NCBI RefSeq assembly: GCF_027924405.1
Contig: NZ_AP026978.1
Span: 5,208,001-5,272,000, forward strand
Length of the DNA: 64,000 nt
DNA from: Nocardia sputorum
GTDB taxonomy: Bacteria; Actinomycetota; Actinomycetes; Mycobacteriales; Mycobacteriaceae
Reading direction: 5' to 3'
Shown one piece after another: positions 42,364 through 53,323 of this stretch (position 1 is its first letter; every line of letters begins with the position of its first letter). A program made the position numbers and the translations under genes. The notes beneath the pieces are model-generated. The model had not been told where the DNA came from, ran no database searches, and saw nothing but the letters and a program-made list of their open reading frames with translations.

Positions 42364-44541
42364 CTATATCAGTGAGATGTCCGACACATCGGACGCATAG
42401 TGATGCGTTTCCGGCATGGCCGGCTCCGGCAGCAAGGCACTGGAGAGGCCGCCGGCGGACAGCAACGCGGAGTGATCGTAGTCGTGCGCCGCGAATCCCG
42501 GACCGGCGACGGGGTCGGCCGCCAGCGGCGCCGCGATCCCGTGCGGCTTCGGGTCGATCACCTGCGGCTTGATCGGCGCCTGGGTGGGCACGGGTGCGGT
42601 GTAGGTCGGCGCGTGCGGCTCGACGGTGGGCGCCTGCGCGGGAGCGCTGTAGGTCGGCTGGTCCGGCGCGGAGTACGTCGGCTGCGCGGGCCGGCTCACG
42701 GTCGGCACGTCGCCGGTCGGCAGCTCGTGACTCGGCAGATCGTCGGTCGGATAGGTGCTGTGCGAGGTGCCGCCGGTGCTGGGACGGCCGGTGCCGCCGC
42801 CCGGTGTGGTCACGTCGTCGTCCGGGGTGGTCGGAGCGTGCGTGGGCGCCGGGGTCTGGGTGACCGTCGCGCCGGGGGTCTTGGTGGTCGGCAGGTCCGG
42901 CGCGGTCGTGATGCCGCCGTGCGGCGCGGTGGTGACGCCCGGCGTCTTCGTGATGTCGAGATCCGGCGTCTTCGGCGCGGACGGTGCGGTCGCGTCGCCC
43001 GGCCCGCTCGGCGTCGGCGTGGTCTTGACGATCGTCGTAGGGGTGGGCACGGTCGCCGTCGGCGAATGCGTCGGGTGCGTCGGCTGCGGGTCGGACACGG
43101 GATACGGCTTGACCGCGGGCGCCGGGCGTACCGCGTCGAACAGCGCGGGAACCGCCGCGGCCGGAGCGGTCAGCACGGACGGCCCCTCCGGAGCGGCGAG
43201 CACGTTCGCGATCGGGGTCGAGGCGACGTCGGGCTGGATCGTGGTCTGCAGCGGGGTGGCCGCGACGACCGGAGCGGCGGCGACCGCCGCGGGGGCGGGC
43301 GCGGGAGCCGGAACGGCGGGAGCCACCGAGGCGACCGGCGCGACCGTTCCGGCGGGAGCGACCGGCGCCGAGGCGGACAGCGGCTGCACGACGCTCGAAG
43401 CCGACGGCTGCGCGGCTCCGGCCGACGGGGACTGCGCCACGCCGGACGCCGCCGACGACTGCGTCGCGGACGAGCCCGGTGACGTGAGCGCGCCGAGCAG
43501 GCCGGAGTGGCCGTGGCCGGGCGCGTCCTGCTCGGCGGTGTGGTCGGTGCCATCCGGAATGCGGATGCCGTCGGCCAGCCAGTCGGTGTACTCGTCGAGC
43601 TGGTCGCCGACATGGCCGACGCCGACATCGACCTTCATCTCGGAGGTGAAGTAGATCCCGTTCGGGCCGATCCCGAAGTCGACCTGCCACTGCGTGCCGA
43701 CGAACGCCCCGAGATCGCCGCCGCCCTGACCGACGCCGTCGAACGGGTCGCCCGCCGCGGGCGCCGCGCCGACGCCGTTGCCGCCCGGCAGGTCGAAGAC
43801 GGTGGAGCCGGGTGCGACGAAGCCGTTCGAACCGGGCAGGCCGAAGCCGTGCCCGGCTTGGCCGAGTCCGTGGCCGGGCAGGCCGAACCCGTGGCCGCCG
43901 GGCGCGTCGAGATCGTTGGAAGCCTCGGACCGGGTGCCCGGCAGTGCGGGACCGTGGGACACGTGGCCCTCGGTCCCCGGAATGGTCAGACCGGATCCGG
44001 AACCCTCCGTGCCCGGGATGCCACCCAGTCCGGGAACGCCGTTTCCGGAGTGGCCGGGCAGTTGCATCGCGTGCCCGCCCGCCTCGCCGCCGGCCAACGT
44101 CGGCAGTGGGAATCCGGCGTCGGTCCCGCTGTAGTCGTCCCCGAGCGTGGGCAACGACGGGGCGGCGCCGGTGCTGGGCAAGGTGAACGCGGGCGCGGGG
44201 CCGACCGACCCCGGGGCCGGGTTGCCGTGCGCCACCGGAGTGTTCGAGCCGTGCGAGGAGAACGGCGCGGGTTCGACGACCGGGTCCGGGAAGGTGATCA
44301 CCGGGCTCGGCTGGTCGGGGTCGGGATCGGTGCTGTGCGCCCAGCCGGTGTGCCAGCTGTCGAGGCGGGATTCGCCGGGCTGCGCGGGGACGCCGCCACC
44401 GTTGGCGGCCACCAAGGCTCCACCGGTGACATAGGCGCCCGCCCGCGCGACCCGCGCGACGCCGGTGGCCACACGATAGGCGGTGTCGCCCGCGCGCTCG
44501 GCCCCTTCGGTGTCGTCGTCGAAGGGCAGATCACGCGTCAT
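42364..44541 (-). CDS. IniB-like Pro/Gly/Thr-rich protein
   Basis: A 725-residue low-complexity protein. After an N-terminal MTRDLPFDDD and a mild hydrophobic helix (AYRVATGVARVARAGAYVTGGALVA), there is a Gly/Pro-rich half with GLPG-type repeats. A patch at about 290-345 (QWQVDFGIGPNGIYFTSEMKVD) looks folded, and a Pro/Thr-rich tail ends in SDISLI. Mycobacterial IniB has similar gly/pro composition and precedes a dynamin-like gene. ATG at 44541 follows GGAG. No signal peptide. Role and location unknown. Confidence 0.75.
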   Translation of the reverse strand: MTRDLPFDDDTEGAERAGDTAYRVATGVARVARAGAYVTGGALVAANGGGVPAQPGESRLDSWHTGWAHSTDPDPDQPSPVITFPDPVVEPAPFSSHGSNTPVAHGNPAPGSVGPAPAFTLPSTGAAPSLPTLGDDYSGTDAGFPLPTLAGGEAGGHAMQLPGHSGNGVPGLGGIPGTEGSGSGLTIPGTEGHVSHGPALPGTRSEASNDLDAPGGHGFGLPGHGLGQAGHGFGLPGSNGFVAPGSTVFDLPGGNGVGAAPAAGDPFDGVGQGGGDLGAFVGTQWQVDFGIGPNGIYFTSEMKVDVGVGHVGDQLDEYTDWLADGIRIPDGTDHTAEQDAPGHGHSGLLGALTSPGSSATQSSAASGVAQSPSAGAAQPSASSVVQPLSASAPVAPAGTVAPVASVAPAVPAPAPAPAAVAAAPVVAATPLQTTIQPDVASTPIANVLAAPEGPSVLTAPAAAVPALFDAVRPAPAVKPYPVSDPQPTHPTHSPTATVPTPTTIVKTTPTPSGPGDATAPSAPKTPDLDITKTPGVTTAPHGGITTAPDLPTTKTPGATVTQTPAPTHAPTTPDDDVTTPGGGTGRPSTGGTSHSTYPTDDLPSHELPTGDVPTVSRPAQPTYSAPDQPTYSAPAQAPTVEPHAPTYTAPVPTQAPIKPQVIDPKPHGIAAPLAADPVAGPGFAAHDYDHSALLSAGGLSSALLPEPAMPETHHYASDVSDISLI

Positions 44542-44606
44542 AAGAAGCTCCACTCTCGGTTGTCCAGCATCCTCACCACGCCGGCCGAGCAAGTGAAGAT
44601 CATCCA

Positions 44607-44635
44607 ACAGTATTTCGGGAATACTCCCCTGTCAC
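44607..44635 (-). promoter_or_regulatory. Promoter with internal palindrome for the IniB-like operon
   Basis: Minus-strand -35 GTGACA (44630-44635), 17-bp spacer and -10 TACTGT (44607-44612). The palindrome AGTATT-TCGGG-AATACT (44609-44625) overlaps the spacer and -10, the position of a repressor site. The transcript would have about a 60-base leader. Confidence 0.5.
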
Positions 44636-45006
44636 ATTCTCCAGGACTGTAGAGAATACGGCTGTGGTGAGCAACACAACCTTGCCATCCGAAATACCGG
44701 GTCGGAAGCCCCATTTCCGGTGGTCTTCCGGACCGCGCGCAGACTCGAATAGACGCCGCCACCAGGACTGATCGATTCGTCATCAGCGTGGCTGTGAACC
44801 GGCCGGGAAAAATTAATGGAACTCTAAGATTTGCCGGCGGAGTGCTGGAGATCGGCTCCGGACTGTCGAATTCGAGGAACCAGCCGCTCGGCGGCACGGA
44901 TGCGCGGGGCACCACACCGTCGGCGCATCGACCGGACGACTGCCGACCGATATCGCGCTCCGGCCACCTGGTCGGCGGCCAGCCGGTCACTCCCAGAGTG
45001 TGGGAT
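44636..45006. other. Gene-free upstream region
   Basis: About 370 bp with lower GC around 44640-44820 and no credible gene. It is the upstream part of the region between the IniB-like and two-component operons. Confidence 0.45.
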
Positions 45007-45012
45007 TAGATT
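45007..45012 (+). promoter_or_regulatory. -10 element for leaderless prrA transcript
   Basis: TAGATT ends six bases before the ATG at 45019, with a weak -35 (CGGTCA) 17 bp upstream. No ribosome site is present, so the mRNA probably begins at the start codon. Confidence 0.5.
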
Positions 45013-45018
45013 GACACC

Positions 45019-45711
45019 ATGGCCGGACAACGAATCCTGGTCGCGGACGACGAGGTTCGCGTCCTCGCGTCGCTGCGGCGAGGACTGGAACTCTCCGATT
45101 TCGAGGTCGTCACCGCGTCCGACGGCGCCGAAGCGCTGAGCATGGTCCGCGCCACCACGCCCGACGCGATGGTGCTCGACGTCAACATGCCCGCGCTCGA
45201 CGGCGTCGGGGTGGTCACCGCGCTGCGGGCGATGGGCAACGACATCCCGATCTGTGTGCTCAGCGCGCGCACCGCGGTCAGCGACCGGATCGCCTGCCTG
45301 GAGCGCGGAGCCGACGACTACCTCACCAAGCCGTTCGATCTCGGCGAGCTGGTCGCCCGGTTGCACGCGCTGCTGCGGCGCAGCCGGAAACCGGTACGGC
45401 GGCCGGAGCAGGTGCGCGCGGTCGGGCGGGTGCGCATCGACCCGGCCGGGCGCCGGGTGCTGGCCGGAGACCGGCCGGTGGAGCTGACGAAACGGGAATT
45501 CGAGGTGCTCGCCCTGCTCGCCGAGCACACGGGCATCGTGCTCGGCCGCGAGCAGATCCTGTCCGCCGTCTGGGGATACGACTTCCCCACCGACACCAAC
45601 GTCGTCGACGTGTTCGTCTCCTATCTGCGACGCAAACTGGAGGCGGACGACGTGCCCCGGGTGATCCACACCGTGCGCGGCGTCGGCTTCGTCCTCCGGG
45701 AGGAACCATGA
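45019..45711 (+). CDS. prrA: OmpR-family response regulator, PrrA-like
   Basis: A 230-residue response regulator. Receiver domain with phospho-acceptor Asp54 (VLDVNMP) and Lys104 (DDYLTKPF); C-terminal winged helix with [16 protein letters not shown] and [14 protein letters not shown]. Segments [18 protein letters not shown] and GVVTALR are almost those of M. tuberculosis PrrA as I remember it. It controls adaptation in mycobacteria; targets here are unknown. The stop overlaps the kinase start by ATGA. Confidence 0.88.
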   Translation: MAGQRILVADDEVRVLASLRRGLELSDFEVVTASDGAEALSMVRATTPDAMVLDVNMPALDGVGVVTALRAMGNDIPICVLSARTAVSDRIACLERGADDYLTKPFDLGELVARLHALLRRSRKPVRRPEQVRAVGRVRIDPAGRRVLAGDRPVELTKREFEVLALLAEHTGIVLGREQILSAVWGYDFPTDTNVVDVFVSYLRRKLEADDVPRVIHTVRGVGFVLREEP

Positions 45712-46964
45712 GCGGGTCACCGTCGCTGCGCACCCGGGTGGCCGTCGTCTCGGGGGTGGTCGCGGCGCTGGTCGCGCTCACCTTGACGATCACCTTCGCG
45801 GCTCTGCTCGACGCCACCGGCGAACGCCAGCTGGACGAGACCGTCTCCTCGATGGCGGTGCGCGTCGCCGTCCCCCTGGAAGCGGTTCCCCCGCAACCGG
45901 GTCCACCGGCCGCGGCCCCATTGTCCCCACGGCAGGCGCCCGCAGACGCACGCAGGCCGGGTGCGCCCGCCGACGCGGCGATCGCCCGGGTCGACGGGCT
46001 GCCCGGCGTGCTGGTCGCGCTCGATCCCGACCGCGATGTCGTGGCGTCGGCCATTCACCGCAGTCAGCGCATCGGGTTCGGCATCGGCGTCGCAGGCGCG
46101 CTCCTGGCCGCCCTGCTCGGCTGGTTCCTGGCCGGATTCGCCGCGCGTCCACTGCGCCGCCTGGCCGACGCCACCCATCGCATCGACACCTTGGAGGAAC
46201 TGCCGCCGTTGTCCGGCCGGGGCGCGCGGGAAGCCGAGGAACTCTCCGACGCGATCACCCGCATGCTCGCCCGACTGGAGGCCGCGCACCGCGCCACCCA
46301 GCGCGCCCTGAGCGGGGCGCGCGACTTCGCGTCGGTCTGCGCGCACGAATTGCGTACCCCGCTCACGGCTTTGCGCACCGACCTGCAGGTACTGGCCACG
46401 AAAGAAATACCGGAGGGGCAGCGCGGCGCGATCCTGTCCGAAGTGCTGCTGGCCGAGCGGCAGATCGAGAACACGCTGACCGACCTGGAACGACTCGCAC
46501 TCGGCGAACTGACCGAGCCGGACGTCTTCGAACCGTTCGACCTCTGCGACACCCTGGATCGAGCGGTGCACGACGCCCGGCGAAGGCATCCCGGAGTCGA
46601 CGTCCGGCTCGCCGACTGCGCCCCGGTCACCGTCACCGGTCTGCCCGGCGGCGTCCTGCTCATCGTCACGAACGCCGTCGCCAACGCCGTGCAACACGGT
46701 CGCGCCCGAACCGTCACCGTCACCGCCCGAACCGGCCCGGAGGACACCGTGGAGATCCAGGTCGACGACGACGGCCACGGCATCCCCGAGGCCCTGCGCG
46801 CCGACGCGTTCGACCGCTTCGTCAAAGGCCCCGGCTCACCCGGCTCCGGCCTGGGCCTGGCCCTGGTCCGCCAGCAAGCCGAATTGCATTCCGGCACCGC
46901 CGAACTCGACGAGAGCCCGTTGGGCGGCGCCCGCCTGCGCGTGCGGTTGCGCACAGCGGGCTAG
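45708..46964 (+). CDS. prrB: Sensor histidine kinase, PrrB-like
   Basis: A 418-residue membrane sensor. Helices at about 10-35 and 120-145 bracket an extracytoplasmic loop with Pro/Ala-rich part (60-95); HAMP follows. His213 is the phospho-acceptor in [14 protein letters not shown]; the ATPase part has N-box [10 protein letters not shown] and DDDGHGIP, then GSGLGLALV. The ATG overlaps the prrA stop, so both are one operon. Stimulus unknown. Confidence 0.88.
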   Translation: MSGSPSLRTRVAVVSGVVAALVALTLTITFAALLDATGERQLDETVSSMAVRVAVPLEAVPPQPGPPAAAPLSPRQAPADARRPGAPADAAIARVDGLPGVLVALDPDRDVVASAIHRSQRIGFGIGVAGALLAALLGWFLAGFAARPLRRLADATHRIDTLEELPPLSGRGAREAEELSDAITRMLARLEAAHRATQRALSGARDFASVCAHELRTPLTALRTDLQVLATKEIPEGQRGAILSEVLLAERQIENTLTDLERLALGELTEPDVFEPFDLCDTLDRAVHDARRRHPGVDVRLADCAPVTVTGLPGGVLLIVTNAVANAVQHGRARTVTVTARTGPEDTVEIQVDDDGHGIPEALRADAFDRFVKGPGSPGSGLGLALVRQQAELHSGTAELDESPLGGARLRVRLRTAG

Positions 46965-46999
46965 GCGGGCCCCAAGTCTGCCTGGTCGGTCGTGGTACC

Positions 47000-47377
47000 T
47001 CATCTCCCGAGTAGCCAGCGCCAACGTGGCAGTTCGGCGATTGCAGTGGTGAGCGCCAGTGTGGTGACGACGACGGCCGGCCAGGCCGGCCAAGTGGCCC
47101 AGGACGCGAGTACGGCGGCGGCAAGTTGGAGAACGACGAGACCGATGGTGACTGCGCCGGGGACAGGGATGAGGACCTGTCTCTTGTCGCCAGGGGTGGC
47201 GAAGAGGGTCGGCAGCCCGATGAGCACGACCAATGCCGCAACCGCGAGGGCGACCGAGTGATCGGCCAGTGCCCATGGGGTGGCGATCCAGGCGATCAAT
47301 TCGGTGGTGAACCGCAGAATCGAGGCGAGACGTCCCTGGTCGGTGAGGTTCGGCGAGGTGATGGCGCGGGCGGACAT
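47000..47377 (-). CDS. Small integral membrane protein
   Basis: A 125-residue protein with four likely helices ([64 protein letters not shown]). Resembles YrdB/DUF2568-type small membrane proteins, but family placement is tentative. ATG at 47377. It is divergent from the SRPBCC gene. Function unknown. Confidence 0.7.
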   Translation of the reverse strand: MSARAITSPNLTDQGRLASILRFTTELIAWIATPWALADHSVALAVAALVVLIGLPTLFATPGDKRQVLIPVPGAVTIGLVVLQLAAAVLASWATWPAWPAVVVTTLALTTAIAELPRWRWLLGR

Positions 47378-47483
47378 GACGGACAGCGTGTCATACCCGC
47401 TGGTCTGGAATACTCGATGGTCTGTCAGGGCTCATCGAGCCTGGCGACGAGAGCTTTTCGCGAAAGACGAGGTTAGACGGACG

Positions 47484-47912
47484 GTGCGTGAGATCACCAC
47501 ATCCATCGAGATCAACGCCACTCCCGAGCAGGTGTGGGCGGTGCTCGGCGATCTGCCGACCTATGGGCAGTGGAATCCGTTCATCCAGCGAGCGGCCGGT
47601 GAGCTGCGTGCGGGTGCGAAGCTGACGTTGCGGATGGTGCCGAAGCAGGGGCGGCCGATGACGTTCAAGCCGAGGGTGCTGGCCGCCGAGCCGGGGCGGG
47701 AGCTGCGGTGGATCGGGCGACTGCTGGTGCCCGGCATCTTCGACGGCGAGCATCGATTCGTGCTCACCGCGATCGATGGCGGCACACAGTTGGTGCAGAG
47801 CGAGAAGTTCTCCGGGGCGCTCGTCGCGTTCACCGGCGCGATGATCGAAAACACCCGCGACAATTTCGTCGCCCTCAACGAGGCGTTGAAGAAACGCGTC
47901 GAAGGCGCCTAG
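47484..47912 (+). CDS. SRPBCC-fold protein (START/Bet v1-like)
   Basis: A 142-residue helix-grip protein. The ligand-pocket sequence ([31 protein letters not shown]) and [31 protein letters not shown] are typical of polyketide-cyclase/SRPBCC proteins, which bind lipids or small hydrophobic ligands. GTG at 47484 is favoured: the family starts there and GAGG precedes it, although the frame is open to 47280. No enzyme role is assigned. Confidence 0.82.
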   Translation: MREITTSIEINATPEQVWAVLGDLPTYGQWNPFIQRAAGELRAGAKLTLRMVPKQGRPMTFKPRVLAAEPGRELRWIGRLLVPGIFDGEHRFVLTAIDGGTQLVQSEKFSGALVAFTGAMIENTRDNFVALNEALKKRVEGA

Positions 47913-47956
47913 GGCCTGTGTTGAAGTGGTGATGGCGGGTCTGTCTGCCGGTTCTC

Positions 47957-47995
47957 AGTTGAGGGTGGCACCGCACAGCGGTGCCACCCTCAACT
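47957..47995. terminator. 17-bp perfect hairpin between convergent SRPBCC and lepA
   Basis: Arms 47957-47973 and 47979-47995 match perfectly around the 5-base loop CACAG. It lies 45 bp past the SRPBCC stop and 25 bp from the lepA stop, so it can serve both strands. No T-tract, as usual in actinobacteria. Confidence 0.75.
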
Positions 47996-48019
47996 CACTT
48001 CGACACACAACCTAGCCGC

Positions 48020-49897
<1,878 letters not shown>

Positions 49898-49968
49898 GGG
49901 TATCGGCAAACTGCCGTCTATCGTCCCATGATGCTCTGCTGGTTTTTGCAGCGCCTGCGGCGCTGCGT

Positions 49969-50063
49969 GTTCGCGGCCCCGGGAAGTCTCGCGTTCGAGC
50001 GGCCGAGACTCACGACTTCGTCACATGCGCTTCGGTCTCTCGAACGCGAGACGAGCCGCGAAC
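49969..50063. repeat. Long inverted repeat upstream of lepA
   Basis: GTCTCGCGTTCGAG (49986-49999) and its exact reverse complement (50039-50052) are 39 bp apart; outer arms GTTCGCGGC (49969-49977) and GCCGCGAAC (50055-50063) also match. A second small hairpin is at 49948-49966. In the gap between lepA and the PemK-like gene. Confidence 0.55.
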
Positions 50064-50229
50064 GGTGCTCGTAAGACTCGCACCCGGGCGGGTCGGAAGT
50101 GCGCTCGGGCGGTGGACCCCGGTTCGCCGGTCCGCATGGCGCGCGATTTCCGCGGGCGGCGAATGACCTCGGCGACACAACGAATCCCACGCGGGTGAGA
50201 AGCGGCGGGTGCGCCGTTATTCTCCTGAG

Positions 50230-50784
50230 ATGGCCCGAAGTTGGAACTCCCTCGGCAAGCAGATCGGTCTCCTCGCTAAGCAACAGGGTCCAAAGATCGT
50301 CAAGCAGCAGGGTCCCAGGCTGGTCGACCGGCTCGTGGGGTCGCTGGCCCAGCGGCGCGCGAACGGGGGCGTCGCGGTGCGGCCCGCCGCGTCGACACCG
50401 GTCCCCACCGCCGAGCGGGCCCGGCAGATCGTCTACTCGCCGCAGTTGGACGGCCGCGCCGATCCCGGGGAGATCGTCTGGACCTGGGTGCCGTTCGAAG
50501 AGGACCCGAGCAACGGCAAGGATCGGCCCGTGCTGGTGGTCGGCCGCGATCGTCGCACGCTGCTGGGCCTGATGCTGTCGTCGAATCCGGAACGCGCGTA
50601 CGACCGCAACTGGATCGGCATCGGCAGCGGATCCTGGGACCACGACGGCCGTCCGAGCTGGGTGCGGCTGGATCGGGTGCTCGACGTGCCGGAGGCGGGC
50701 ATACGCAGGGAGGGCGCGATCCTGCCGCGCAAGACCTTCGACCTCGTCGCCCACCGGCTCTGCGCCGAATACGCCTGGCACTGA
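50230..50784 (+). CDS. PemK/MazF-like domain protein
   Basis: A 184-residue protein, with a basic N-terminal helix (MARSWNSLGKQIGLLAKQQGPKIVKQQGPRLVDRL) and a C-terminal PemK/MazF-like beta barrel (PGEIVWTWVPFEEDPSNGKDRPVLVVGRD). MazF toxins are short RNases with a neighbouring antitoxin; here there is none, and the length is greater, so toxin activity is doubtful. The same gene lies beside lepA in M. tuberculosis (Rv2405). ATG at 50230, weak ribosome site. Confidence 0.8.
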   Translation: MARSWNSLGKQIGLLAKQQGPKIVKQQGPRLVDRLVGSLAQRRANGGVAVRPAASTPVPTAERARQIVYSPQLDGRADPGEIVWTWVPFEEDPSNGKDRPVLVVGRDRRTLLGLMLSSNPERAYDRNWIGIGSGSWDHDGRPSWVRLDRVLDVPEAGIRREGAILPRKTFDLVAHRLCAEYAWH

Positions 50785-50791
50785 GGACGAC

Positions 50792-51196
50792 GTGTCGCGC
50801 GTACTCGGGCCGACCAAGATCGCCATGCTGGTCACCGACGTCGGTTTCCTGCTCTACTGGGCGATCGCGTTCGCCCAGGTGATCCCGCCCGAATGGGCCT
50901 ACAAGGACTACGCCGACCCGATCCTCGGCGACTGGAACTACTCGTTCGTCGTGCTGGACCTCGCCGCGAGCGCCACCGGCCTGGCGAGCCTGTGCCGCGG
51001 GCCGGGCGGGCGCACCCTGATGACCGTCTCCTTGACGCTGACCAGCGTTGCCGGGTTGCAAGCCCTCGCGTTCTGGACGCTGCGCGGCGATTTCAGCCCG
51101 CTGTGGTGGGCGCCCAACCTCTTCCTGCTGCTGTTCCCCCTCCCCGCCTTGGTCACCCTGGTATGCGACGGCCCGCAGGAACAAGCGGCGAGCTGA
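50792..51196 (+). CDS. Four-helix membrane protein, DUF5360-like
   Basis: A 134-residue membrane protein with about four helices, starting with GTG at 50792 eight bases after GAGGA and seven after the previous stop, so likely co-transcribed with the PemK-like gene. Motifs WAIAFAQVIPPEWAYKDYADP and FWTLRGDFSPLWWAPNLFLLLFPLPALV suggest DUF5360, tentative. Function unknown. Confidence 0.75.
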   Translation: MSRVLGPTKIAMLVTDVGFLLYWAIAFAQVIPPEWAYKDYADPILGDWNYSFVVLDLAASATGLASLCRGPGGRTLMTVSLTLTSVAGLQALAFWTLRGDFSPLWWAPNLFLLLFPLPALVTLVCDGPQEQAAS

Positions 51197-51244
51197 CGAT
51201 GCCGCCGCGCCTGCGGGCCGCTGACCCAGGCGGGAACGCGCCGG

Positions 51245-52033
51245 TCAGGAGATCATGTCGCGGGAACGGCCGAACAGCAGGCCGTACAGCAGCGCGCCCA
51301 GACCCCCGCCGATCAGCGGGAACACGATGAAGGCCCAGACCTGCCCCATCGCGCCGTCCTGGTAGGGCGCCACAGCGAGACTGCGGGCCGGATTGACCGA
51401 GGTGTTGTCCACCGGAATCGACACCAGGTGGATCACCGCCAGCGTGACGCCGATGGACAGGCCGGCCAACGGCACGTCCGAGAGCTGGTCGGTGGACGAC
51501 AGCACCACGAAGACGAGCAGCGCCGTCAGCATCACTTCGACGATGATCATGGCGGCGATCCCGAACCCGTTCTGCACGACCACCTCGCCCAGGGGCCCCC
51601 GGATCGCGGACGGGCTGTGCTTGCCCCACCCGTTCGCGCCGAGACCGTCGACCGATCGATCGTATGACGGCAGGTTCTTGGCCAGCGCGAACAGAACGAG
51701 TCCGGCGAGGAGCCCGCCGATCAGCTGCGAGATCACATACCCCGCCGCGGACACGCCGCTGAGCCGGCCGAGCAGCAGATGCCCCAGGGTGACCGCCGGG
51801 TTGACATGACAGCCCGAAATCGGCCCGATGGAGTAGACGAGAAACATCAGCGACAGGCCGAAGCCCAGCGCGACGCCAAGCGGACCGACCTTGTTCCCCG
51901 CCAGCACCGCGGTGCCGACGCCACCGATCACCAGGACGAAGGTGCCGAGCGCCTCGGCGCCCCACTTCTTGCTTTCGGGGATCGGTTTGTTCTCGACAAC
52001 CTCTTCGACCATTTCCTGGGCCGTTGGAGACAT
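51245..52033 (-). CDS. aqpZ: Aquaporin, AqpZ-like
   Basis: Water channel of the MIP family, 262 residues with six helices. Two NPA boxes, HVNPAVTL (78-80) and SVNPARS (214-216); the selectivity filter His202 and Arg217 favour water over glycerol. The N-terminal 25 residues are longer than in E. coli AqpZ. ATG at 52033. Convergent with the membrane protein gene. Confidence 0.9.
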   Translation of the reverse strand: MSPTAQEMVEEVVENKPIPESKKWGAEALGTFVLVIGGVGTAVLAGNKVGPLGVALGFGLSLMFLVYSIGPISGCHVNPAVTLGHLLLGRLSGVSAAGYVISQLIGGLLAGLVLFALAKNLPSYDRSVDGLGANGWGKHSPSAIRGPLGEVVVQNGFGIAAMIIVEVMLTALLVFVVLSSTDQLSDVPLAGLSIGVTLAVIHLVSIPVDNTSVNPARSLAVAPYQDGAMGQVWAFIVFPLIGGGLGALLYGLLFGRSRDMIS

Positions 52034-52505
52034 CTGTCCACCTTCCGCGTTCCAGACATGTACTCGGACGAGTCGTGGTACCGCTTCGACAACAGAGCCG
52101 CTCGAACAGCAACGGTTGCTCTGAGGACGCTACGCGAGTCGGATGATCTCTACAACGACTTCGGGGCCGGTCGCGCCGCCGCCGGAGAAGACACCGGGAA
52201 GCGTCGACCCGGCCACCGCGGGCAGCCGGAAAAATGTCATTCATGCAGGTAATGCCGCTGTAGGTGTCGTTACTCCGCCACGCACGCCGCTCGCCCCGTG
52301 CTGATATCCCCCGCCGGGCAGCGGCGCGGCCCGGAGATAGCCGGTGCACAGCCGCTCGCGCTGCCCAGGCCGGTTCCGCGACACCAGGCGCCCGCAGCCG
52401 CCCGCCGTGCCGGACACCGGCCGCCAGGACTGGGATCGGCCGAGCGCCCGGCTGTCCGACGGATCGCGAGCCCGTCACCCGCGATTCGACCGGTCGGGTG
52501 TCGAT
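52034..52505. other. Gene-free divergent region aqpZ-rpsT
   Basis: Between the aqpZ start and the rpsT promoter. Open frames here have no support. No clear operator or RNA element was seen. Confidence 0.5.
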
Positions 52506-52534
52506 TTCGTGTGCCGGACGGCGACTGGTAACCT
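52506..52534 (+). promoter_or_regulatory. Promoter candidate for rpsT
   Basis: -10 TAACCT at 52529-52534 with a weak -35 TTCGTG at 52506-52511 and 17-bp spacer, about 100 bp before rpsT. Only the -10 fits well. Confidence 0.4.
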
Positions 52535-52633
52535 CGACCTTCGGCGCTGCGTTACCCGTCCACCGCGGGTATGTCGCGCGCTCGACGAACTTTCCCAGGA
52601 CAGACCTACCAGACAGGAACACGAGGAACCGGC

Positions 52634-52894
52634 GTGGCCAACATCAAGTCCCAGCTGAAGCGGATCCGCACCAACGAGGAAGCGCGCAAGCGCAACCAGT
52701 CGGTCAAGTCCGCGCTGCGCACCGCCATCCGCGGCTTCCGCGAGGCCGCGGCCGCCGGTGACAAGGAAGCCGCCGCCGAGCGCCTGCAGTTCGCCAGCCG
52801 CAAGCTGGACAAGGCCGCCTCGAAGGGCGTCATCCACGCCAACCAGGCCGCCAACAAGAAGTCGGCCCTGGCGCTGGCCTTCAACAAGCTCTGA
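52634..52894 (+). CDS. rpsT: 30S ribosomal protein bS20
   Basis: Three-helix RNA-binding protein of the small subunit, 86 residues, typical [22 protein letters not shown] start and [14 protein letters not shown] end. GTG at 52634 has GAGGA upstream. In M. tuberculosis rpsT lies next to holA; here five other genes intervene. A strong intrinsic terminator follows. Confidence 0.97.
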   Translation: MANIKSQLKRIRTNEEARKRNQSVKSALRTAIRGFREAAAAGDKEAAAERLQFASRKLDKAASKGVIHANQAANKKSALALAFNKL

Positions 52895-52939
52895 TCCACC
52901 CGGTACCGCACGCCGGTACCGCGCTCGTGCTGTGACGCA

Positions 52940-52974
52940 GCCGCCGTGGCCTCGATGACCACGGCGGCTTTTGT
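52940..52974 (+). terminator. Intrinsic terminator of rpsT
   Basis: 10-bp perfect stem GCCGCCGTGG/CCACGGCGGC, 9-base loop, then TTTTGT. 45 bp after the rpsT stop. A second small hairpin GGTACCG/CGGTACC lies at 52902-52920. Confidence 0.85.
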
Positions 52975-53055
52975 CGTGTCCGGGCGGCAACCCCGCCGCG
53001 AGGCGCGTTCTACCTGGGCTTTCAGGATTCGGCCCGCGCCGTGTCAGAGGTTCCA

Positions 53056-53078
53056 GTTACCATTCCGCGCATGGTAAC
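53056..53078 (+). promoter_or_regulatory. -10 element and palindrome at the start of a leaderless gene
   Basis: GTTACCAT (53056-53063) and ATGGTAAC (53071-53078) form an inverted repeat with a 7-base spacer, where ATG is the start codon. TACCAT at 53058-53063 is a good -10 and lies 7 bases before the ATG, giving a leaderless mRNA. The palindrome could be an operator covering promoter and start. Confidence 0.5.
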
Positions 53079-53316
53079 CGTGTATGCCAATCAGACGGTC
53101 GTTCGCGCCGAGGATCTGCCGGACGTGATCCGCGCGGCCGAGGTGCTCGGCTTCGGACTGAAGATCGAGAATGTGCTGGTTCCCGACGACGACGGCGGTT
53201 ACTCGTTGGAGTGGATCGTCACCCGGGACGAGGACGTGCCGGCCTACGAGGAGTGGGAAGGCCGCTACGAGGACGCGGACGACGACGGCGAACTGGTGCT
53301 GAGTTCGGCGGAATGA
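53071..53316 (+). CDS. Small acidic hypothetical protein
   Basis: An 81-residue, strongly acidic protein (end: EEWEGRYEDADDDGELVLSSAE), no signal or membrane part. It starts with MVTVYANQT; ATG at 53071 is supported by the leaderless promoter, whereas GTG at 53041 has no site. Family unknown to me. Confidence 0.65.
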   Translation: MVTVYANQTVVRAEDLPDVIRAAEVLGFGLKIENVLVPDDDGGYSLEWIVTRDEDVPAYEEWEGRYEDADDDGELVLSSAE

Positions 53317-53323
53317 CCTCCGG

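Noticed and set aside
42364-44541. PE-PGRS protein
   Set aside because: No PE domain (Pro-Glu N-terminus) and composition is Pro/Thr-rich; the neighbouring dynamin-like gene favours IniB-like.
50230-51196. PemK-like gene and the following membrane gene as a toxin-antitoxin pair
   Set aside because: The second protein is a four-helix membrane protein, not a DNA-binding antitoxin, and it is downstream.
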